Positions 1 to 7,825 of a stretch of DNA of 64,000 nt are shown here, piece by piece (positions within the stretch are counted from its first letter, which is position 1; each line of letters starts with the position of its first letter). Under the pieces are notes generated by a model. The model was not told the origin of the DNA. It did not search any database and saw only the letters and a program-made list of their open reading frames with translations. Location: assembly GCA_030681895.1 (NCBI GenBank), contig JAUXRI010000333.1, positions 62,001-126,000 of the forward strand, in the 5' to 3' direction. Both the position numbers and the translations under genes were made by a program. This DNA comes from Myxococcales bacterium. Its GTDB lineage: Bacteria > Myxococcota > Myxococcia > Myxococcales > Myxococcaceae.

Positions 1-375
1 GAGCACCGTCACGCCGAGCGAGGCCAGCTTCTCGATGGGCTTCTGGTTGCCGGGAGACTTCTGCACCACGACGAGCTGCGGCTTCAGCGTCAGCACCGTC
101 TCGATGGACGGGTCGACGAAACCTCCCACGCGCGGCAGCGCCTTCACCTCGGGCGCCTCGTCGAAGCGGCTGACGCCGACCAGCACGTCCTGCGCGCCCA
201 GGGCCAGCACCGTCTCGGTCAACGAGGGCGCGATGGTGATGACGCGCGTGACGGTGGCGGGAGGTTTCGGGCCCAGCCACTGAGCCGGGCTGGCAGCGAG
301 GAGGAGCGCGAGCAACACGACGGCCGCATCGCACACTCCCGCCCTCGACGGGAAGCGGAGCCAACCCTCGCCCAT
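1..375 (-). CDS. ABC-type substrate-binding protein, helical-backbone metal receptor (partial, 3' end outside window)
   Basis: The minus strand is open from an ATG at 375 to the window edge, giving 125 codons without a stop. Residues ~16-32 form a hydrophobic signal segment (AAVVLLALLLAASPA). The mature part begins with the TVTRVITIAPSLTETVLALG pattern and continues with VGVSRFDEAPEVKALPRVGG and a conserved PQLVVV strand. This is the signature of the TroA/BtuF-like periplasmic receptors that deliver cobalamin, haem or metal-siderophores to ABC importers. The substrate cannot be told from this half. It is divergent from the methyltransferase gene with 47 bp between starts. The transporter partners would lie to the left, outside the window. 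Confidence 0.8.
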   Translation of the reverse strand, partial: MGEGWLRFPSRAGVCDAAVVLLALLLAASPAQWLGPKPPATVTRVITIAPSLTETVLALGAQDVLVGVSRFDEAPEVKALPRVGGFVDPSIETVLTLKPQLVVVQKSPGNQKPIEKLASLGVTVL

Positions 376-422
376 CGACAGTGCCGACGTGAAGCAGGCC
401 CGACTGGGGCTACAGTCGCCGC

Positions 423-1325
423 GTGCCGACACCCTGGTGGCTCTCCCACGTGGCGGCGCTCGAGCTGCCGATCGCGCTCGAGCCGCTCTCGCTCGGCGCG
501 CTGTGGCACCTCAGCGAAGGCCTGCGGTTCGTACGCGACAACGTGCAGCCCGAGTTGTTGGCGCAAGACGTCGCCGCGACGCCGGGCGTCTCGGTGCAGT
601 GGAGCTCGTTTCTGTCGCGCGAAGGTCTCGTTCGTCAGGCCCTCTCGCTGGCGACGGCGCTCGAGCTCGCTTCGATTCGTGGTGGAGCCCGGTCCCCCTC
701 GGCGTTCCGCGCGCATTGGGAGGCCCTCGGCTTCGTCGCCCACGTCGCCCGGGATGGCACGCCCGCCGACGACTACCTCGACGCGCTCTTCCTCACCTCG
801 CGCCTCTCGTTCGTCTCTTCCAGCGCGCCGCTCGCCAACGTGAACCTCGCCTCGCGGGCTTCGCGCGTGTCTGACTTCCTCTCGGTCGCCGCGCCGGGGC
901 GCTCCGACGTGGTGTTCGACCTCGGCTCAGGCAGCGGCAAGCTGGCGCTCACCGTCGCGGCGAGCAGCGAGACGACGGTGCAGGGGGTCGAGCTGGTCGA
1001 GAGCGCCGTCGACGAGGCGAACGGGTCTGCCATCGCGCTGGGTCTGCAGAACGTGGCGTTCCAGCGCGCCGACGTGCGTGACGTCGACCTCTCGGCCGGC
1101 ACCGTCTTCTATTTGTACTTCCCGTTCCGCGGCGAGGTGGCGTCGTCGGTGGCCGCGACCCTCGGCGCGCTCGCCAGACAGAAGGACATCACCGTCTATG
1201 CGTCAGGGCCCGTGCGCGACTACGGCGAGTTCTTCGTCCGAGAGGTCGAACAGGGCGCCCTGCGCCTCGTGCAGCGGCGTGGCGAGTTCGAAGAGGTGAT
1301 GGTGTTGCGCAGCGAGCGCGGCTGA
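423..1325 (+). CDS. SAM-dependent class I methyltransferase-like protein
   Basis: 300 residues from a GTG start at 423. The C-terminal half is a Rossmann-type methyltransferase: motif I is DLGSGSG at residues 166-172, followed by an acidic strand end (QGVELVE) that would bind the SAM ribose and by an adenine-side motif ADVRDVDL. The N-terminal ~140 residues are helical and not recognised, and could be a substrate or partner domain. The overall pattern resembles DOT1/histone-methylase-fold proteins of bacteria of unknown target, but the substrate is not evident. It stands alone between a divergent transport gene and a convergent kinase that ends only 4 bp further on. Confidence 0.7.
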   Translation: MPTPWWLSHVAALELPIALEPLSLGALWHLSEGLRFVRDNVQPELLAQDVAATPGVSVQWSSFLSREGLVRQALSLATALELASIRGGARSPSAFRAHWEALGFVAHVARDGTPADDYLDALFLTSRLSFVSSSAPLANVNLASRASRVSDFLSVAAPGRSDVVFDLGSGSGKLALTVAASSETTVQGVELVESAVDEANGSAIALGLQNVAFQRADVRDVDLSAGTVFYLYFPFRGEVASSVAATLGALARQKDITVYASGPVRDYGEFFVREVEQGALRLVQRRGEFEEVMVLRSERG

Positions 1326-1329
1326 CGGC

Positions 1330-3405
1330 TCAGCCAAGCACTTCACGAACCCGCCTCAACAACGTGCTGGCCGTGAGGGGTTTCTGCAGAAAGTGTGCGC
1401 CGCTCTCGAGGGTGGCTTGTTGAGCGACCGCGTCTTCGGTGTAGCCCGAGGTGAACAGCACCTTCATCAGCGGGCGCTGGTGGCGCATCCGCTCTGCGAG
1501 CTGGTGACCGCTCATGCGTGGGAGCACCACGTCGGTCACGAGCAGCTCGATGTCGTTTCCATACCGCTCGGCGATGAGAAACGCTTCACCGCCGTTGTGC
1601 GCGTCGAGCACGGTGTAGCCCTGACGCCGGAGCAGTTGCGCTTCCATCACGCGAACCTGGTCATCGTCTTCGACGAGAAGAATCGTCTCGGTGCCGCGCA
1701 GGCTGACGGGCGGCGCTGCGGCTGGCTGGGCTGTGGTGGCCGCCTGGTCGACGCGCGGGAAGTAGACCTTGAAGGTGGTGCCCCGGCCCGGTTCGCTGGT
1801 CACCCAGAGGTGTGCGCGCGTCTGCTTGACGATGCCGAAGACCGTCGCGAGGCCGAGCCCGGTGCCCTTGCCCTTCTCTTTGGTGGTGAAGAAGGGCTCG
1901 AAGATGTGCTCCAGCGTCGACGGGCTCATGCCCATGCCGGTGTCGCTGACGGCGAGCATGACGTAGGGGCCCGGGAGCACGTCGGCGTGGCTCGCGGCGT
2001 ACGTCGCGTCGAGCTCGACGTTCGACACCTCGACCGTCAGCATGCCGGAGCCAGTCATCGCGTCACGCGCGTTGACTGCGAGGTTCATCACGACCTGCTC
2101 CACCTGGGTCGGGTCGGCCTCGATGGAGCCCCCGGGTGAGGCAGCGAGGAGCGACAGGTCGATCTGCGCGCCGACGAGTCGACGCAGCATCTTCTCCATG
2201 TCACGCACCACGTACGCCAGGTCGAGCACCTCGGGCTGGAGCCGCTGGCGGCGACTGAAGGCCATCAACTGGCGAACGAGGGCGGCGGCGCGCTCTCCGG
2301 CTTTTCGCACCTCGTCGAGCTCTTCACGCAGCGGGCTCTTCGGGTCGAGCTCGTCGGAGACGTAGATGGAGTAACTGAGAATGACCGACAGCAGGTTGTT
2401 GAAGTCGTGCGCGATGCCGGCCGCGAGCTGTCCCGCGACTTCCATCTTCTGGCTCTGCCTGAGCTCCTGTTCGAGGTTGCGGCGCTCGGTGACGTCGGTC
2501 TGCACGCCGACGAAGTGCGTGAGTCGGCCCTGCTCGTCGAGCACCGGTGAGATGGTCATGCTGTTCCAGAATGGGGCGCCGTCTTTGCGGTAGTTGAGCA
2601 GCTCGACCGTGCACGCTCGACCGGCCGCGATGGCCTCGCGAATTCTGGTGACCGAGCCCGCGTCGGTGAGCGGGCCCTGCAGGAGTCGACAGTTTCGACC
2701 GATGAGCTCCGAGGCGGCGTAGCCCGTCAGCTTCTCGAAGCTGGGGCTCGCGTAGACGATGGGGTTGTCGCCCGCGTGCGCGTCGGTGATGGCAATGCCT
2801 TGAGACAGGGCCGCGATGGCACGGTCTTTCATGCGCAGCTCGGCGTGTTCGACCCGAAGCGCCTGATAGGCCGCTCTGAGCTGGTGCGACTTCGCCTCGA
2901 GCTTTCGGACCAGCCCCTGATTGTAGAGCTTCATGCCGGCTTCAGATTCGTCGCCGGCCGCGGTTGGTGGCCTCGGGGCACCCGTCGCGACGCGGCTCAG
3001 CGCTGCGTCGAGCTTCGAGATGAAGTCGTCTGGCGTCGTCGGCTTGATCAGAAACGCGTCGGCTCCCAGCGACAGCGCCAGCCGCTCGTCTTCGGCGTCG
3101 GTGAAGGTCGCCGTACAGATGATGAAAGGCACGAGCGAGAGGCGCTCGTCCGCGCGCCACCGGCGGAGCAACATCAGGCCGTCCATCACCGGCATGACCA
3201 GGTCTGAGATGACGAGGTCGGGCAGCTCGTGACGCGCCTTGTCCAACGCCTCTGCCCCGTTGTCGGCTGACGTCACCTGCCAGCCGTGTTCCTCCAGCAA
3301 CGTCTGCAGCAACGAGGGGGTCTGTTCGGCGTCTTCGACGAGGAGCGCCCGCTTCATCGAGCGTTCGGGGACTGCCGGGGTACGCACCGCGTGCAGTCCT
3401 GGCAT
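1330..3405 (-). CDS. Hybrid sensor histidine kinase (REC-PAS-HisKA-HATPase-REC)
   Basis: 691 residues, cytoplasmic, no membrane segment. Domains in order: receiver (~18-135, phospho-acceptor Asp in VISDLVMPVMDG), coiled linker, PAS/PAC (~205-320), HisKA with H-box LAAGIAHDFNNLL (~340), HATPase_c with N box NLAVNARDAM and G boxes DTGMGMS and GKGTGLGLA, and a C-terminal receiver (~575-690, VTDVVLPRMSG). The H-box type (HDFNN) is that of the NtrB-like/hybrid kinases common in myxobacteria. The ATG at 3405 has a GAGGGGG stretch six bases upstream. An internal ATG at 3357 (MKRALLVEDAE) would start exactly at the receiver but has a weaker site. No cognate regulator is adjacent, so phosphorelay may be internal. 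Confidence 0.9.
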   Translation of the reverse strand: MPGLHAVRTPAVPERSMKRALLVEDAEQTPSLLQTLLEEHGWQVTSADNGAEALDKARHELPDLVISDLVMPVMDGLMLLRRWRADERLSLVPFIICTATFTDAEDERLALSLGADAFLIKPTTPDDFISKLDAALSRVATGAPRPPTAAGDESEAGMKLYNQGLVRKLEAKSHQLRAAYQALRVEHAELRMKDRAIAALSQGIAITDAHAGDNPIVYASPSFEKLTGYAASELIGRNCRLLQGPLTDAGSVTRIREAIAAGRACTVELLNYRKDGAPFWNSMTISPVLDEQGRLTHFVGVQTDVTERRNLEQELRQSQKMEVAGQLAAGIAHDFNNLLSVILSYSIYVSDELDPKSPLREELDEVRKAGERAAALVRQLMAFSRRQRLQPEVLDLAYVVRDMEKMLRRLVGAQIDLSLLAASPGGSIEADPTQVEQVVMNLAVNARDAMTGSGMLTVEVSNVELDATYAASHADVLPGPYVMLAVSDTGMGMSPSTLEHIFEPFFTTKEKGKGTGLGLATVFGIVKQTRAHLWVTSEPGRGTTFKVYFPRVDQAATTAQPAAAPPVSLRGTETILLVEDDDQVRVMEAQLLRRQGYTVLDAHNGGEAFLIAERYGNDIELLVTDVVLPRMSGHQLAERMRHQRPLMKVLFTSGYTEDAVAQQATLESGAHFLQKPLTASTLLRRVREVLG

Positions 3406-3512
3406 CGAGCCCCCTCGTTCGGCCGCCGCGACGAGCGGCAGGACCGGATGATCAGGTAACGGGCAGCTCGCCTGGGTGCTCGTTCAGTTGGGCCGTCGTC
3501 GTCGAGCGTCTT

Positions 3513-3992
3513 TCAACTCGTGAAGGTGTGCACGGACGAGTCGTCGGATGTCGAGTCGGCGAACGTCTGGTCCTGCCCCGGCACCTGCTTGAGCCAGGCG
3601 ATGGCCTCGTTGAGCTGGCCGAATACCTTGTTGGGGTAGGGCCTGCGCGAGACGAGCGAGAAGCCCACCATGAAGGTGCGAATGATGGCTGCGAGAATGC
3701 CGCGCGCAGGCACCACGACCGCATCAGCGGTGACGTGATGCTGGTACTTCTTCACCATCTCGAGGGCCGCCGCGCGCACCTCTTCGGAGATGCGGTCGAT
3801 GGTGCCGCCTGACTGCACCACGACTGACAACAGGCTGATCTTCCCGCGCTGCTCGATGAACCGGCCTTCTTCGCGGTCGACGATGGCGATCTCCTCCGCG
3901 GACGTCGGCCCGGCGTAGACGACGATGAAGAGAGAGCCAGCAGTGCCGATGCGAAGGTGTTCGCTCTCGAAGACGCTCGTAATCTTCATCAT
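3513..3992 (-). CDS. STAS/SpoIIAA-like protein of unknown function
   Basis: About 159 residues. I start it at the ATG at 3992 (MMKITSVFESEHLRIG) because a GGGGG stretch lies just upstream; an ATG at 4031 is also open but would run over the 20-bp palindrome. The alternating strands and helices (FIVVYAG..., KISLLSVVVQSGG, a helix ISEEVRAAALEMVKKY, then AVVVPARGILAAIIRTFMVGFSLV) fit the SpoIIAA-like/STAS fold seen in many uncharacterised myxobacterial proteins. No catalytic motif is visible. It lies divergent from the RedB-kinase operon, so a shared control region is possible. Confidence 0.55.
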   Translation of the reverse strand: MMKITSVFESEHLRIGTAGSLFIVVYAGPTSAEEIAIVDREEGRFIEQRGKISLLSVVVQSGGTIDRISEEVRAAALEMVKKYQHHVTADAVVVPARGILAAIIRTFMVGFSLVSRRPYPNKVFGQLNEAIAWLKQVPGQDQTFADSTSDDSSVHTFTS

Positions 3993-4027
3993 GACCCCCA
4001 ACTGCAAATGGCCTGGAGACGTCCTAA

Positions 4028-4047
4028 GCATCGGGCATGCCCGATGC
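4028..4047. promoter_or_regulatory. Perfect 20-bp palindrome between divergent genes
   Basis: GCATCGGGCA followed directly by its reverse complement TGCCCGATGC, with no spacer and no mismatch. It sits in the 160-bp region between the STAS-like gene (start 3992) and the RedB-like operon (start 4153). A perfect dyad of this length in a divergent promoter region suggests a dimeric regulator's operator. A cruciform or recombination site is less likely because no mobile gene is near. Confidence 0.5.
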
Positions 4048-4152
4048 GCCGTGAGGGGCTTCGATGGGTTGCGAGGCGCGCCACGGGTCGCGAGAGACCG
4101 ATGCCGTCAGGCCCGACCTTCCGAGAGAGGGTCAACCGACTGATATTGAGCC

Positions 4153-4806
4153 GTGCTTTCGCGCGGCACGGGCCGTGCTCTGGCCACCGTCGTGTCACAC
4201 ACCCGATCGAGTCGTCAGCGTGACGCGGCCATCGTGGCGGGGCTGATCCTCGTGTTGATCAGCGCGGCGATCTGGCTGGTGCAGCTGACGAGGTACAAAG
4301 CCACGCCTGGCCCGAGCGCGTCGACGCCGGCGCTGTGGCCCGCGCAAAGCACGCTCTCGTTGTCGACCGAGGTGCCGACGCTGGTGATGTTCACGCACCC
4401 GAAGTGTCCGTGCACGGCCGCGAGTCTCGCTGAGCTGCGCGTGGCGCTGTCTTCTGCGTTGGGCAAGGTGAAGCCCGTCGTCGCGTTCGCCTCGCCCGAC
4501 GATGGCCCCGAGTGGAAGGTGTCAGGGTTTCGCGGGAGCGCCGCCTCGATTCCCGGCGTGGAGCTCGCGGAAGACCCCGGCCGCCTCGAGGCGCACCGCT
4601 TCGGCGCGCTCACCTCTGGCCATGTCGTGCTGTACGGCGCCGACGGCAGGCTGCGCTTCAGCGGAGGCATCACGCCTTCACGTGGGCATGGCGGCGACAA
4701 CCCGGGCCGGCGACGACTGGCGGCCATTCTCGAGAACCCTGCGCTCGTCGCCGCGAGCACGCCCGTCTTCGGCTGCGAGCTCGACGAGCCTGGAGCTGAC
4801 TGGTGA
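4153..4806 (+). CDS. RedB-like membrane-anchored thioredoxin-fold protein
   Basis: 217 residues from GTG 4153; downstream GTG codons are possible alternative starts. Residues ~26-46 form one membrane helix (AAIVAGLILVLISAAIWLVQL). The outside part has a thioredoxin-like strand and active-site turn, LVMFTHPKCPCTAAS, a CxC motif rather than CxxC, followed by a helix. A later VVLYGADGRLRFSGGIT strand-turn-strand matches the second half of the fold. This is the pattern of the RedB proteins of myxobacteria and planctomycetes. The histidine kinase starts inside its stop codon (4-bp overlap), so a redox or metal state sensed outside the membrane may feed the kinase; that link is inference. Confidence 0.65.
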   Translation: MLSRGTGRALATVVSHTRSSRQRDAAIVAGLILVLISAAIWLVQLTRYKATPGPSASTPALWPAQSTLSLSTEVPTLVMFTHPKCPCTAASLAELRVALSSALGKVKPVVAFASPDDGPEWKVSGFRGSAASIPGVELAEDPGRLEAHRFGALTSGHVVLYGADGRLRFSGGITPSRGHGGDNPGRRRLAAILENPALVAASTPVFGCELDEPGADW

Positions 4807-6680
4807 CGCCCGACGCCACGATGCGACGCACTGAAGCGCTCTTCGCCGCCGGGCTCGACGACGTCTACGTTCGCCAGAGTCGGCTGCTCGGCTGGCTCAT
4901 GGCGATTCAGTGGATCGCCGGGCTCGTCATCGCCGCCACCCTGTCGCCGCAAGCCTGGCAGGGAAAGGTGCACACCACGCATGCCCACCTGTGGACTGCG
5001 CTGGTGCTCGGCGGCCTGCTGAGTGTGCCCACCATCATCCTCTCGGTCACCCGCCCGGGCTGGGTGGTGACTCGTCACGCGATGGCGGTTGCGCAGATGG
5101 GCTGGTCGGCGCTGCTGATTCACCTCACGGGCGGCCGCCTCGAGACGCACTTCCACGTGTTCGGCTCGCTCGCCTTCATCGCCTTCTACCGCGACTGGAA
5201 GGTGCTGCTGACGGCCACGCTCGTGGTCGCCTCGGAGCACCTCGTGCGCAGCCTCACCTGGCCCGAGTCCGTCTTCGGCATCACCAACCCCGAGTGGTGG
5301 CGTTTTCTCGAGCACGCGTGGTGGGTCGTCTTCGAGAACGTGGTGCTCTTCCTGCTCGTGCGAGACGGCGTTCGGGAGCTGCACCGGGTCGCTCGCAGCC
5401 GCGCCCTGATGGAGCACGCCAACGAGACGTTCGAGGCCAAGGTGTTCGAGCGCACGGCCGACCTGGTGGCCAGCCGCGAGGAGCACCGCTCGTTGATGGT
5501 GACGACCCGCACCGTGCCGTGGCGCCTCGATATCGCCACCCACACGCTCCTCGAAGTGGGCGCGTACGCAGGCACGCTGCTCGGGTGCGACCCTGCCGCC
5601 TGGCTGCGACCGACCTTCTTGAAGGAGCGCCTGCACCCCGACGACCTCCGCAGCGTCCTGGCTGCCTTCGCGAGCGCCCAACGCGGCGCCGGTGTCGTCG
5701 AGATGGAAGTCAGGCTGCTGCACGACGATGGCAGCTGGGTGTGGGTGCGCTCCATCATCGGCACGCACGGCCCGCAGTCGACCGAGCTCAAGGGCATCAT
5801 GCTCGACGTCACCCAGCAGCGCCTCATGCTCTCGGAGCTCAACCAGGCTCAGAAGCTCGAGTCGGTGGGTCGGCTGGCCTCGGGCATCGCGCACGAGCTG
5901 AACACGCCCATTCAGTTCGTCAGCGACAGCATTCACTTCATCTCCGACGCCTTCTCCGACCTGCTGCCCCTCATCGCCGCGCACCAGTCGCTCCACCAGG
6001 CCGCCAACGACGGGCAGCCCACCCCTGAGCTGGTCGCGCAGGTGACGAAGGCCGAAGCCGACGCCGACCTCGACTACCTGCTCGAGAACGTGCCCCGCGC
6101 GCTCGAGCGCTCCGTCGAAGGCCTCGACCGTGTGACGACGCTGGTGCGCTCGATGAAGGAGTTCGCCCACCCCGACAAGAAGGAGAAGGCGCCGGCCGAC
6201 CTCAGGCGCGCGCTCGAGTCGACGCTGGTCATGGCGCGAAACGAGGTGAAGTACGTCGCCGACGTGCAGACCGACTTCGAGGCCCTGCCGCCCGTGACGT
6301 GTCACCTCAGCGAGCTCAACCAGGTCTTCCTCAACATCATCGTGAACGCCGCCCATGCCATCGGCGACCGGGTGAAGGGCACCAGCGACAGAGGGCTCAT
6401 CGCGGTGAAGACGCGCGCGCTCGACGGGCAGGTCGAAGTCTCGATTTCGGACACGGGCGGCGGCATTCCCGAAGCCATTCGCGCGAAGGTGTTCGAGCCC
6501 TTCTTCACCACGAAAGAGGTCGGCCGCGGCACCGGGCAGGGCCTCGCCATCGCGCGCAGCGTCGTCGTCGAGAAGCACCAGGGCACGCTCACCTTCGACG
6601 TCACGCCAGGCGTCGGCACGACGTTCTTCATTCGAATTCCCTGCCCCGGGCTCGCGGGCGAAAGAACGAGGGCCGCATGA
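4803..6680 (+). CDS. Membrane-bound PAS sensor histidine kinase
   Basis: 625 residues from GTG 4803, overlapping the RedB-like stop by 4 bp. The N-terminal ~200 residues hold about six hydrophobic helices with the conserved loop ETHFHVFGSLAFIAFYRDWK between them; its His and Glu residues could bind metal. A short coiled coil (ERTADLVASREEHRSL) leads to a PAS/PAC domain (~225-335), an H-box ASGIAHELNTPIQ at ~360 and a HATPase domain (NIIVNAAHAI, DTGGGIPEAI, GRGTGQGLAI). The HELNTPIQ type of H-box is found in kinases paired with RpfG/HDOD regulators. The next two genes encode just such receivers, so phosphotransfer to one or both is likely. Confidence 0.9.
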   Translation: MTPDATMRRTEALFAAGLDDVYVRQSRLLGWLMAIQWIAGLVIAATLSPQAWQGKVHTTHAHLWTALVLGGLLSVPTIILSVTRPGWVVTRHAMAVAQMGWSALLIHLTGGRLETHFHVFGSLAFIAFYRDWKVLLTATLVVASEHLVRSLTWPESVFGITNPEWWRFLEHAWWVVFENVVLFLLVRDGVRELHRVARSRALMEHANETFEAKVFERTADLVASREEHRSLMVTTRTVPWRLDIATHTLLEVGAYAGTLLGCDPAAWLRPTFLKERLHPDDLRSVLAAFASAQRGAGVVEMEVRLLHDDGSWVWVRSIIGTHGPQSTELKGIMLDVTQQRLMLSELNQAQKLESVGRLASGIAHELNTPIQFVSDSIHFISDAFSDLLPLIAAHQSLHQAANDGQPTPELVAQVTKAEADADLDYLLENVPRALERSVEGLDRVTTLVRSMKEFAHPDKKEKAPADLRRALESTLVMARNEVKYVADVQTDFEALPPVTCHLSELNQVFLNIIVNAAHAIGDRVKGTSDRGLIAVKTRALDGQVEVSISDTGGGIPEAIRAKVFEPFFTTKEVGRGTGQGLAIARSVVVEKHQGTLTFDVTPGVGTTFFIRIPCPGLAGERTRAA

Positions 6681-7825
6681 ACCAGGTCCTCTTCGTCGAC
6701 GACGAGCAGGCGGTGCTCGATGGCCTGGAGAACCTGCTGCGTCGACAGCGCCACGTGTGGGGGCTGCACTTTGCCCTCGGCGCGACGACGGCGCTCTCGC
6801 TGCTCGAGGCGAAGCCCTTCGACGTCATCGTCACCGACATGCGCATGCCCGGCTTCGATGGCGCCCAGCTGCTCACCCGGGTGAAGGCGAAGTGGCCGAC
6901 GACCGTGAGGGTGGTGCTCTCGGGGCACGCCGACCGGGAGTCGCTCGCGCGGGCGCTCCCCGTGGCCCACCAGTTCCTCAGCAAGCCGTGTGACGCCGGC
7001 ACCATCGAGGGGGTGCTGAGTCGAACCTTCTCGCTCGCGGCGCTGCTGAAGAACGAGCAACTGCGCGCCGTGGTGGGCTCGCTCGACAACCTGCCCTCGC
7101 CGCCAGACCTCTATTGGGACCTGCAGCACGTGATGGCAGACCCTTCGAGCGGCCTCGACGCGGTGGCGAGCCTCGTCGAAACCGACCCCGCGATGAGCCT
7201 CAAGGTGTTGCAGCTGGTGAACTCGGTGGCGTTCGGAGCAGGCCGCCCCATCGCGTCGACGAAAGAGGCCGTGCGGTACCTGGGCGTCGAGCTGCTGCGC
7301 GCGTACGCGCTCTCTGCCTCGCTCTTTTCGTCGTTGTCGGCGGCCGAGGTGCAGCGCCACTCGCTCGCCACGGCGCACCTGGCGCGCGCCTTCTTGAAGG
7401 GCTCGCCTCGCGCCGATGAGGCCTTCACGGCGGCGATGCTCCAGGACTTCGGCAAGCTGGTGTTGCGCCAGGCCCAGCCCGACCGCGCCAAGCGGGCCTA
7501 CGCATCTGGCGGCCCGACCGGCGAGGCGCTCGTCGCCCTCGAGCTCGAGCTGTTCGGCGCGACGCACGCCGCCGTCGGTGGCTACCTCGCCGCCGTGTGG
7601 GGCCTGCCCCTGAGCATCGTCGAGGCCATCACCCACCATCACGAGCCCGGCGTCCTCGTCGGCGCAGACCCGCTCGTCCTCGCTGCCGTTCACGTCGCCG
7701 GAGCGCTGGCGCAACCGGGCGGAGGCGAGGTCGACCTCGCGTTCCTTCGAAGGGCTGGCCTGCTCGAGCGGTTGTCTCGCTGGCAGGCCCTCGCCGCCGA
7801 GGCCCATCAGAAAGAGGCTGCATGA
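6677..7825 (+). CDS. Response regulator with HDOD output domain
   Basis: 382 residues. The ATG at 6677 overlaps the kinase stop (ATGA) and starts directly at the receiver (NQVLFVDDEQAVLDGLENLL). The phospho-acceptor is the Asp in VIVTDMRMPGFDG, and FLSKPC carries the conserved Lys. Residues ~135-375 form an HDOD domain with LPSPPDLYWDLQHVMADPS, ETDPAMSLKVLQLVNSVAFG and a C-terminal ITHHHEPG. HDOD proteins are non-catalytic relatives of HD hydrolases that act in signalling. It is the third gene of the RedB-kinase unit and a natural phosphorylation target of that kinase. Confidence 0.9.
   Translation: MNQVLFVDDEQAVLDGLENLLRRQRHVWGLHFALGATTALSLLEAKPFDVIVTDMRMPGFDGAQLLTRVKAKWPTTVRVVLSGHADRESLARALPVAHQFLSKPCDAGTIEGVLSRTFSLAALLKNEQLRAVVGSLDNLPSPPDLYWDLQHVMADPSSGLDAVASLVETDPAMSLKVLQLVNSVAFGAGRPIASTKEAVRYLGVELLRAYALSASLFSSLSAAEVQRHSLATAHLARAFLKGSPRADEAFTAAMLQDFGKLVLRQAQPDRAKRAYASGGPTGEALVALELELFGATHAAVGGYLAAVWGLPLSIVEAITHHHEPGVLVGADPLVLAAVHVAGALAQPGGGEVDLAFLRRAGLLERLSRWQALAAEAHQKEAA

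Noticed and set aside
4215-6578. 787-codon open frame on the minus strand
   Set aside because: It is antisense to the RedB and kinase genes, rich in Arg, His, Gly and Leu, and shows no domain. High-GC codon use keeps antisense frames open by chance.
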